NCBI RefSeq assembly: GCF_026914185.1
Contig: NC_070570.1
Location: 1,178,001-1,242,000, forward strand
DNA length: 64,000 bases
Direction of reading: 5' to 3'
DNA from: Puccinia triticina
Taxonomy: Eukaryota; Basidiomycota; Pucciniomycetes; Pucciniales; Pucciniaceae
The notes under the pieces are model-generated. The model was not told the DNA's origin and ran no database searches. It worked only from the letters and a program-made list of their open reading frames with translations. Shown in pieces: positions 45,227 through 54,325 of this stretch (the stretch's first letter is position 1; each line of letters begins with the position of its first letter). Made by a program: the position numbers and the translations under genes.

Positions 45227-45984
45227 TCAAAAGCTCACCTCTTCTTCTTTTATCACTACATCACCCTCTTCCATTTCACTTTTCTCCTTCTCTTTTCCCT
45301 TCTCCTTATCTAAAAATCAAAAGACATCAAAAGAAAGCATAACATTAGTAAAAATCCTCAATAAAGAATAAAAATAGAACTTACCCTCAGCTCTTATCCT
45401 CTCCATTTCTGCTTCTACCCTCCAACCATCTTCCTCCTCTTCCACTTGGTCCCTCACCCTTAACAACTCCAGGGCATTCTTTTCCTCAGTTTCCTCTATC
45501 ATGGCATCTATTATGGAATGAGTATCCATCTAAAAATCAAAATAGAAACAGGGAAAAATATCAGTATTATAATCAATGTTCTTTCTTTTCAAATTCTTAT
45601 TCATCTACATACAGAATCCACTCAACATACATGTGCAAAGGCGTCGTGAAATCGGCTATACAACCTCAGACGTGTGTTTCGTGCGGCAACCGGGTCGTCG
45701 AGGTCCTCACGAGCAAAGGCGAGGAGTCCTTGCTGGATAAAGTGGCGCAAGGCGTACATTTCTTTGGGTTTGAAACTGTCCCGCATGCCGGAGTTATATG
45801 CGTGGACGTTGTCTACGGCCGAGTGCGCTCGACGAATGGAAAACGGGATATCGAAAGAGGGGCTAATAACGGCTGCTTCGTCGAGTTGAGATGAAGTTAT
45901 GGACGTGTTTGAAGAATAATCTAAGGAGTTATCGAGGTTTTCTTTCGGCGATGAGGGCGTGGAAGTGGCGCTGGAGGCAAACAT
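45227..45984 (-). CDS. Antisense spliced gene inside Gypsy copy A
   Basis: Transcribed against gag-pol. Exons 45984-45631 (354 nt), 45529-45385 (145 nt) and 45309-45227 (83 nt) are separated by introns of 101 and 75 bp with GTATGT/TTTTTAG and GTAAGT/TTTTTAG borders. The product is 193 residues. The first ~50 residues are Ser/Thr-rich, followed by GMRDSFKPKEMYALRHFIQQGLLAFAREDLDDP, described here as a helical core. The C terminus is strongly acidic-helical (QVEEEEDGWRVEAEMER) and ends in a Lys/Glu repeat. No known family recognised. Gypsy copy B carries the same gene with identical exon 1 and 2 lengths and a 6-nt longer exon 3. The start is chosen by conservation of MFASSATSTPSSPK in both copies. 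Confidence 0.8.
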
Positions 45985-48499
45985 TACGGATATTGAATGC
46001 GATAACGGAACTTTTCCGTTGGCCGACGACCTGGGGCCTTATAGATACTCATTTTTCTTCATTTTATGACGTCACTATGGACGCCTTTACCTTTCAGAAT
46101 CGTGTGGCGCGGATTCTCTTTCATTCTTTTAATGTTGACTCTGGTGTTCGACCCAGTTTAATTAAATTCTTGGAACGCTTTCACGTCATTCTTTTCGCCT
46201 ATAACTTTTTTCAATCGATTGGCCAGCTTCAGGAGTCTAATTGGACAGCTCCTTGGCGTTACCTTAAGAGTATTTCATCATGTATTCATCTCCCTTCAAC
46301 TCCTATACGATGGAAACCGCGGAAAATCATAATAAAGCTTTAATCGCTCGAATAATCGGTCGGCCGGCTTCAAATTTAATATTGATCATTACAGTCTTCA
46401 TAAATGCGATCTTGCCTTTCATTTGAACTCGGTTCTGGACGATTCTATCGAGCCGTTTAGAAGTTATAACCCCTCAAAGTTTCCCTAGGATTTACGCGGC
46501 CCCGCGGGTGCCATTCATTAAACGTTTACGGCGACCTATCGGCCGAAAGGAATCTCAATATCAATCTATTCTAGTTTCATCTCCTCCTTCTTGCCTTTCA
46601 AATGAGCTCGTAATTAGAAAATTTCATCGACGGGTTTTTGAGTTATATCTGGAGGAAGTGGTCTCTTAATCTGCACGGCTTTACTACTACGCGCGCCCGC
46701 GGGTCTTGCTTGGATCTTTAACCGGCCCTACACAATCGATACTCAACCCTTAAAAATAACCAGTATATACCATTTTAATCTGCAGAATCGCCTCTTTCGA
46801 ATGAACTTTGTTTCAAGAATTTTCATCGAGCCGTTCCGGAGATACAGGTCGATCAATTTCTATTTTTCTTTTCGTCATTCCGCACGCGCGCCTCCCGCTT
46901 GGAGCCCCCGCTCAGACAACTGGACCCCTCTTTCGACAGCACGCGCGCATCGACACATGTTCCATTCCTTATCTGTACAAAAATTAACGCTTTTTTTCGT
47001 GGTGGACATGGGGAAATTAAAAGGAGTCAAGTACTCAAGAATAATGGAGAAAAAGGAAGGAAAAAGAATCATCATCATGGAAAAAAGGAATTCATTCTGG
47101 AATCATCACTCATTTTTATCCATCCATCAATCCATCCATCCATCATTATTCCTTACCATCTAATATCAATTATGGATCATCAATCAATTCAATCATCCAT
47201 CAATCAATCCATCCATCCATCATTATTCCTTACCATCCCATAGCAATTACTGGACATCCAACCACCACAATATTGGAATTTTCTTCATCATCTTCACCCT
47301 GTATTCTAGGAATTATTCAATCAACAAATCCAATCACTCATTCATTCATCATTATAATCAATTTCTGAAAAAATTGGAGTAACTAAAGGTTTTATTTCCA
47401 GTTAGGTACAGTTTACTTTATTTGTAATTACAAGCAGATTGTGTTTCTATGTACCTGAAGGCAGGACTCGAGATCCTGATGGCTGGTCTGGGGTAGGAGA
47501 TGACAGGGAGGAGAGGAATGGTCTGAGCGTGCGCTGCTTTCGGTGGTTGATTATGAGTTCTGCATGCCGGGCAAAGCTCGCATCTCAATCAGTCCCTGTA
47601 GTCTGTTTTGATTACTCTTTTCTGGTTTGCTTTTTTGCTTACTGTTGAGACGGCGGATTATTGGAATAATCTCGCTTTGTCCTGGCGAAAAGGTTCCGCT
47701 GTGGATCTGTCTGTTTTCACGAGCGTCGTAACAACTTAGCTCGGTTTCTGGTTTATGTCTGGTCTGGGGAGCTACTCTGGAACTTACGGTGATCGGTGTC
47801 TTCCGTGATTCTGCTGAGTAGCTCTTGCCTGGTCTTTGTGCCGAGTCGTTCCGCGAGGGTTCTAGGTATGAACAAGATTCAGTCAGCTATCTGTTTGAAT
47901 CCGTTGATCTCTATCCTCCGGAACGTACAAGGTTCTGTGGTTTGCTTGGGCTTGTTTGTTCTGGGCCGGTAAGTTTCTAACTTCGGCTGGGACTGTTTGT
48001 GTTCGACGTGGCGATACGCATCAGCTGTCTGGCCTGTTAGGGCTGTGGGTCTGGGCTCGGGAAAAGGGCTTACCTTTATCTCCGGCTGGGTCCATTTCTG
48101 GGTTGAGCCGCGCTAGCTTCCTGGCTGGTTGCTGCGGGCCTGGGCCTGTATTCCAACAATTTCTTCCAACACATTGCAGCTCAGAAACCACCCAACTTGA
48201 GCAAGAATATTCTTTGGACAGCTTATCAACCTCTCTGGACTTCAAATTCTCTTCACTGAACTTTACATTATATACTCAGAAACTCAGAAATCCAGTCATT
48301 CAATTCCAAATCATTCACACCCTTCAGAAATTACAATTATCAACCTCATCAATCAATCAATCAATCATCATCAATCATTGCATTCTTCCTTAGCCTCAGT
48401 TAGGCGGGAAAATTATTCTCCAGAGTGGAAATTAGTCTAATATGTGTCTGTCTCAAGGATATACCCTTCAGCAGAGTTAGATCTTCTTATACATTCAAC
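45985..48499. other. Non-coding spacer of Gypsy copy A, upstream of the antisense gene
   Basis: Part of it (about 46000-47000) is homologous, inverted, to 58900-59830 in copy B and would contain the antisense gene's promoter. About 47420-48170 shows no obvious match in copy B and may be an indel. A repeat at 47118-47235 and CA/TC-rich stretches are present. Short frames such as 45891-46343 (+) are not supported. Confidence 0.45.
47118..47235. repeat. (ATCC)n microsatellite duplicated in tandem
   Basis: catccatcaatccatccat blocks followed by cattattccttaccat occur twice about 80 bp apart, a slippage-prone tract. Confidence 0.7.
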
Positions 48500-48790
48500 C
48501 CTCATTGATAATTGGACCTTCTTTTGGATACTGGACTCTTTGGATTGGATACTGGACTATGGATACTCTGGATACATAGGACTATTGGACTTTTAATTGG
48601 ACTTGGACACCTTGGACGCAGATATACTGGACTTGGATTATACTTGGATTCTAATTGGCTTTGGACACTGGACTCTGGATTTGGACTGCTACTCAGGACT
48701 TTGGATTTCACCTTTTGGAGGAAGAACACTGGACTTTGGACCTTGGACTCTTGGACTCAACATTCTTCAACTCTTTCTGGATCACTCTTC
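48500..48790 (+). repeat. TTGGACT-rich degenerate pentamer tract before the 3' LTR
   Basis: Dozens of TTGGA/TGGACT words follow each other. Copy B has the matching tract inverted at about 57840-58130. Because the periodicity is loose, frames read through it in both copies (115 codons each) without being an obvious protein. Confidence 0.65.
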
Positions 48791-48825
48791 TCTTTGGAGC
48801 ATTGCCTGGGGACAGACAATAAGTT

Positions 48826-48834
48826 GGGGGAGGA
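48826..48834 (+). other. Polypurine tract of Gypsy copy A
   Basis: GGGGGAGGA directly precedes the 3' LTR, the expected plus-strand primer. The same tract in complement lies at 57797-57805 in copy B. Confidence 0.85.
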
Positions 48835-49766
48835 TGTGGTGCTCCATTCCAAACCATAAGTAGTATTTTATTGCTTTTCTTTACATATATTCATCATTAC
48901 ATTGCCCATTTACCCATAACCCTTCACAAATACCTCATTATTGTTGCATATTCAGATTCTACGCCAAATTTCACCTATAGTCACTCATACATAGTACCCC
49001 CTTATCTTCAATGGTTCAGTAGTTATAAAGGATATAAGACTTACAGACAACCTACATTCTTCATTAGTTACAATACTCATTTCATTAGTAACCTACTTGA
49101 ATCATTACAGTAAATTCCTTTTACATATTTATTCTCACATACTAAACTCTTTACATACATTCCTCATTATGTACTATGGCTATTGTACACATTACATCAT
49201 TAGATCTGTGCTTACCTCTTTCAGTAGTGCTCATCATTACAAGTAGTTACTATGTTCTCATCACTTTTCCCCATTAGTACATTCTTTTATTCCCATAACC
49301 AGCATTCCCTTTTCAGCATTGCTCATCATTACATACTGTTACTATGTTCACATCACTCTTCCTCATTTGTACAACCTTCATTCTCATAGCCAGAACTCTT
49401 CATTGTCTGTGCTCATCCCTCCTTACTATAAGAATTGTCTTCCCCCCCCTCACTTGTACCTGATGCAGAGAAATATATACAGAATTTATAGATAATTTTG
49501 GATACAGAAATTATAAGTTCCCCACTCTCATCAATCCTCCATCTCTCTTACCCTCAGTAGTCAGTAGTTAAAGCTCATAGTACTAGCTCCTAAGATCAAG
49601 CAGAAATCAGCCACACCTTTTCTTCTTTTTTCTTAGTGTTACTCTCATCCCCTCAGCATTAGTCAGGAAGGCAGCCTCATCAGCACCCTTGCATAGCTTA
49701 CATTAGTACTAGTGTTGCTATCCATTTACCTTCCAAGCTCTATTCTCCCCTTTGAGTAGTTCCACA
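48835..49766 (+). repeat. 3' LTR of Gypsy copy A
   Basis: 932 bp with the same termini as the 5' LTR. In U3 it shares variants (for example GCCCATTTACCCATAA) with the LTR of copy B instead of with its own 5' LTR. Confidence 0.93.
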
Positions 49767-50026
49767 CCGGGCAGCCTATTTCCTCATTGGGTCAGCCTGC
49801 GACCCAGCTATAGCGCCTCCAACAGTCAAGTTGGGGGGTTTTGGCGCCTAGTAGGTTGGTTCAACCTAAGACCCAAACCAACCCAACCCAAAAAAGTATG
49901 ACATTGGGTCAGGTCCAGGCAGCATATTTTAAAATCTGCCCCGACCCAACCCGACCCAAGCTAAATGTTGGGTTGGGTTTGGGCACTGTTTTTTGACCCA
50001 AACCCGACCCGTTTACACCTTGAGCT

Positions 50027-50405
50027 GGGCTTTTGGTCATTTCTGCTACTAATTGCATCTGCAACAGATAACAGTCCCTCCGCCACAGTTAATAGTGCCT
50101 CCGCCACAGTTAATAGTGCCTCCACCACAGCTAATAGTGCCTCCGCCACAGTTAATAGTGCCTCCGCCACAGCTAATAGTGCCTCTGCCACAGTTATTTG
50201 TACCTCTGTCAAAGTTAATAGTGTGTCTGGCACAGTCAATTGTGCGTCTGCCACAGTTAATAATTCTTCCTCCACATAACTGTGGCGGAGGCACTATTAA
50301 CTGTGGCGGAGGCACTATTAACTCTTGCGGAGGCGCTATCAACTGTGGCAGAGGGAATATTATCTGTTGCGGAGGCAATTAGTAGCAGATATGACCAAAA
50401 GCCCC
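50027..50405. repeat. Hairpin of tandem ~24-bp units
   Basis: Ends GGGCTTTTGGTCAT with complement on the right. The left arm is about ten copies of a unit like CCTCCGCCACAGTTAATAGTG and the right arm holds the complement (ACTATTAACTGTGGCGGAGG), meeting near 50278. It can fold into a long stem and lies in the centre of the MULE-like element. It produces alanine/leucine-rich frames on both strands that are not genes. Confidence 0.8.
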
Positions 50406-51141
50406 AGGTGCCTCAGAATTATTTTATACTGTTGTGTTACTGCCTTGCAGCTAACCATTTGGTTACAGTGTATTTTATTTCATGATCCAAAACTTTGGTG
50501 CACTTTAGGGCGTTGTGGCAAAGGCTTTGGCGGATTCCCTTAGTAGGAAATCTGCCAAATGAGACCCACAGTACTAGTAGCACACCCCTTTCCTGGGGTT
50601 TCCTACTGCCAAGAAGTTCACTATGTAGACCCTTTCCTGGGGTGTGCCCATGCCGTGAAGCTCATCAGGTGCTATTCAGAGTGCCACTATAAAATTTTGG
50701 GGGGCTTTAGGTGCCCCAGTGCGGAGGTGTAAATTTTTCTTTATTTTCCGTCATTTTTTGTGAAATTAAAATTCTGACTCCCATTCTGGAGAGTAAAATT
50801 AATTTTCTGACTCCCAAACTGCGTGCGGGTCAAAATTTGGTCCTGCAGACCGGGGACAGACGTCCAGAGGCGGTCCGCCCAAAGTAAATGACTTTTGGGA
50901 GTTGATTTATTAATTCTTGGGAGTCAATTTTTTAACTCCCTAAATAAATTATAATTGGTTGTTTTGGTAATAACCCTACTGAGCTAATTTAAGCCAGGAA
51001 AGAAACCAAAACTATCAAACACTTATCTTTTATTGAACCTCCATTAGCTTTTCTAATCAGAGAGTCTAGGCCAGTCCAGCTGAACAGTCTTTCTAAAAGA
51101 CCAGACTAAGGATATATGATTATTAAATGTAAATAAATTTA

Positions 51142-52559
51142 CGGACTTACTTCGCGCACTGCAAGAAACTCTTTGCACACTGTGGGGGTCGTCGTCTCGA
51201 CGTCCCGCCCCCAGTGCGCGCTTTCGCCACGGCTCTTCGCGCACTGTGCATTCCCTCAAAAAAACGGATTGCATTTCTTGAGATATTTTTTGATGAATCA
51301 ATAGAATGGCTTTTTATGATCCCCCTAAAAAATAATCAAGTCATTTAGGGGTCTCCTTGAGCCTAGAGAAAATTGACATGAAAAAATCATATTTTAACGC
51401 GGCAGGGACCTGTAATATCGCTTCCTGTGCCCCAGTAGCCCCAAAAATTTCACAGTATCATGGCACATGTGCAAATTCATGACCTGATAATTTTCAGAAT
51501 TTTTCCCAGAGATATAAGGGGTGCGCGGCAGGCTTAGTAGGAAAATTACTGCTAACTGTATAGCTTTTTTGTTACACACTCAAACAGTCCCAAAATTTCA
51601 GGAATGTTTTCATTGTGGATATTCTCCGCGCAATAAATTTCTTGGCAATAGTGTGTCATGATAACATGAGATGTAGTGCGGCGGGCTTAGTTGGAAAATG
51701 ACTGCTAACTTATCTCATGTTTTAATGACAAACTATTGCTAAGAGCTTTATGGCGCGGATAATATGCAAAATTGAAACATTCCTGAAAGTTTCAGACTGT
51801 TTCAGCGTGTAAAAAAAAATCTATACATGTAGCAGCCATTTTCCTACTAAGCCCTCCGCGCACCCCTTATATCTCATGTTATCATGACACACTATTGCCA
51901 AGAAATTTATGGCGCAGAGAATATCCACAATGAAAACATTTCTGAAATTTTGGGACTGTTTGGGTGTGTAACAAAAAAGCTATACAGTTAGCAGTAATTT
52001 TCCTACTAAGCCTGCTGCGCACCCCTTATATCTCATTTTATAATGACACAATATTGCTAGAAATTTCGGGGAATTAATTTGAAGCATATTTCTCTGTGCT
52101 CTCAAAATTTTGTGCCTTTGGTGTGTGTAACAAAAAAGTTATACATATACGCAAAATAATAAACACAATACCTATTTGGGCTACAGGAAAGCTGGTGAAA
52201 ATTCTGAAAATTATCAGGTCATGAATTTGCACATGTACCATGATACTGTGAAATTTTTGGGGCTACTGGGGCACAGGAGGCGATATTACAGGTCCCTGCC
52301 GCGTTAAAATATGATTTTTTCATGTCAATTTTCTCTAGGCTCAAGGAGACCCCTAAATGACTTGATTATTTTTTAGGGGGATCATAAAAAGCCATTCTAT
52401 TGATTCATCAAAAAATATCTCAAGAAATGCAAGCCGTTTTTTTGGGGGAATGCACAGTGCGCGAAGAGCCGTGGCGAAAGCGCGCACTGGGGGCGGGACG
52501 TCGAGACGACGACCCCCACAGTGCGCGAAGAGTTTCTCGCAGTGCGCGAAGTAAGTCTG
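51142..52559. mobile_element. Foldback element (1418 bp) with 8-bp target duplication
   Basis: Ends CGGACTTACTTCGCGCACTG and, in complement, CAGACTTACTTCGCGCACTG. TAAATTTA flanks both sides (51134-51141, 52560-52567). The outer arms are inverted nearly perfectly for about 400 bp. The middle contains further inverted and direct copies of a block with CTACTAAGCC and GCGCACCCCTTATATCTCA. An 8-bp duplication fits hAT, or MULE within its range. No transposase. Related ends occur at 29833-30483. Confidence 0.88.
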
Positions 52560-52567
52560 TAAATTTA

Positions 52568-53229
52568 TCTTGTCTTTTCCTTTTATATCATATCTTGTAT
52601 TTAGTCGTAGTAATACAAAAATTACTACTAATTTGTCCAGCCTGTCCTCCACGCGAGTACGCCGGCTGACAGGCTGTCCATCAGCTGGTAAAGTGTTGCT
52701 GCAAATTGTCGCACAGGGTTTGAATCCCCACTGAATTGTCAGATGTCGCTGCGGACCGCAGCAACATTGAGATTCCCGCAGTGCAATGTGATTTGGGATA
52801 GCGGTTAGTGGTGGGACTACGGCTGGGACAAGGGTTGTGGTTGATGTTTGAGTGCCAATCAGGAAGCTTTGTTATGGGGAAGCTCAATGACCAGCCAACA
52901 GCTACTCTTCCGTGGGGCTGCTGTTGGAAGATACACTGACAGCTGCCACTTTGTAGACCCGCTGTTGGAAGATTAGCCAACAACTGCCCTTCTACCCCAA
53001 AAATGGTGTGCATGTGGTATTTCTTTGGTGTGCATAAAGGCTGACCCTTTTTGTATGTAATCCTTTTTTGGGCGCATTTTGTGGCCAATTCTTAATTATA
53101 CAATATGTACATGAAGGAGTAGGAATAAAGGGTTACTTTGAGTGGGTGAACCCCCTTAATTTAAGGTGAGGAATCTGAATCTTCATTAGTAATTCAATAA
53201 TTATTAGTGTTTACAAATATATTCCAGGA
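52568..53229. other. Unassigned sequence
   Basis: No gene. It holds direct and inverted CTGTTGGAAGAT words (52920-52980) and a tRNA-like B box at 52723 that does not fold into a tRNA. Confidence 0.4.
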
Positions 53230-53743
53230 TTTTGGATACTTGGTGTATCTCTAAGGCTGAGCCTGACATCCACCAAAAGGTTGTAAAGCACTTGGAGCAT
53301 GTTGTGTGTTCTAAATCAAGAGAAAGCCCAATGGGACCATTCAAAGTTACTGCGCCCAATATGTGGCAAATGGCTTCAATCAGCAAATGGGGTTGGAATA
53401 CAACAAGACCTACACACCAACCACATCCCTGAACACATTTCAACTACTGATTTCTTTGGTGATATCCAACAAGCTCCCAACAGATACTTTTGATGTGAGC
53501 TCTGCTTACTTGTACAGCCCAATTGAGGAAGAGGTGTATATCCAACCTCCGGTTGAGATCACTCCCTCACTCAAGGGTAAAGTAATGCAGCTCAAGAAAG
53601 CGCTCTGCAGCACCAAGCAAGTGGCCCACTGTTGGTGGAACTTTTTCCAGAAGATGTTACAGAAAATTGGTTTTGATGCTAGCAAGATTGAACCATCTCT
53701 TTATCTCTTCCACCGCCATGAACACATTATTGTTGTAACCTAA
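53230..53743 (+). pseudogene. Copia reverse-transcriptase fragment
   Basis: The frame at 53363-53743 reads GFNQQMGLEYNKTYTPTTSLNTF, described as the start of RVT_2, then TFDVSSAYLYSPIEEEVYIQPP (the first catalytic Asp block) and LKKALCSTKQVAHCWW. The part before 53363 is in another frame, so there is a frameshift. The sequence stops at 53743, where LTR-like sequence begins. No integrase or RNase H remains. Confidence 0.85.
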
Positions 53744-54311
53744 CCAGTTAGGTTACATGTAGTGACACTCGCCCGCCCTCAAGACCATGTTTTTGGACTT
53801 GGAACAAGCTGTAGAGCTTGTTCCTCTCTCTGCATTACATATTCATTGTTTCAGTCACTTCAGGTTATGAGCCTGTGTAACTCATTTTTTTTCTTCTCTT
53901 CATCTACATATCGCTATCTTGGTAACTCAGCATAGAGTGTAATTGCCCAAATACTCTCATCAACTATCTATCTTTCTCGCATACTTCTACGGGTATCCCA
54001 GAGCAGGGTGTAATCGTCCCGGGTCACGGTTGTCATCATTTTCATCTTCAGTCTCACGATCGCCGGTTTGGCAACAGTCAGTGGTTGTTTATCAATTATC
54101 TGAGTTTCTTCCGTTTCCCCCCACTATCTATCCCTGAGTCTCTAGAAGCACAAGTGTGGTCGTAGCAAAGCAGTACGCCAAAACTGTGAAATTTTACTCC
54201 TTGGCAGGAGTAAAGGCTCGACGTGGTTTGCTGTGGAAGTTTCTCTTCTCCTCTCGTCAAAATATTGGAACTCAGATAGTTGAACTGAACAAAAATCATC
54301 TAACTCATCAA
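53734..54311 (+). mobile_element. Putative Copia LTR
   Basis: A TGTAACCTAACC start abruptly ends the RT fragment. The segment ends near CTAACTCATCA just before a Copia-like gag (54326). No second LTR lies in the window, and the primer site is unclear. Confidence 0.4.
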
Positions 54312-54325
54312 CCTGGTCCAACCAA

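Larger units (their letters stand above)
38349..49766 (+). mobile_element. Full-length Ty3/Gypsy retrotransposon, copy A (11.4 kb)
   Basis: 5' LTR 38349-39280, 3' LTR 48835-49766 (both 932 bp), primer-binding site at 39283, gag-protease 39495-41939, pol 41888-45058, antisense gene 45227-45984, polypurine tract 48826-48834. CCGG flanks both ends. Pol has the order RT, RNase H, integrase, which defines Ty3/Gypsy. All frames are open, so the copy looks recent apart from U3 differences between its LTRs. Confidence 0.95.
37709..50940. mobile_element. Mutator-like foldback element, split by a Gypsy retrotransposon
   Basis: Left arm (37709 to about 38200) and right arm (about 50405-50940) are inverted copies of roughly 500 bp. 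Both begin GGAGTT(G/A)AAAAATTGAC and share blocks such as TTTTGGGGGGCTTTAGGTGC. The perfect 9-mer TAAATAAAT flanks both ends (37700-37708, 50941-50949), the duplication length of Mutator-like elements. Without the 11.4-kb Gypsy inside, the original would be about 1.8 kb and non-coding. The centre also holds a GGGTT-rich inverted segment (38205-38348 and 49767-50024) and the hairpin at 50027. Confidence 0.85.

Noticed and set aside
48512..48859. 115-codon frame conserved in both Gypsy copies
   Set aside because: It runs through the TTGGACT tract, the polypurine tract and into the LTR. Conservation is explained by the non-coding elements and the repeat.
50049..50382. Long Ala/Leu/Val-rich frames on both strands
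   Set aside because: They are translations of a 24-bp tandem repeat hairpin, open in several frames at once.
52673..52745. tRNA-like stretch with A-box-like CATCAGCTGG and B-box GGTTTGAATCC
   Set aside because: Acceptor and anticodon stems do not pair, so it is not a tRNA gene. A tRNA-derived SINE remains possible but has no tail or second copy in the window.
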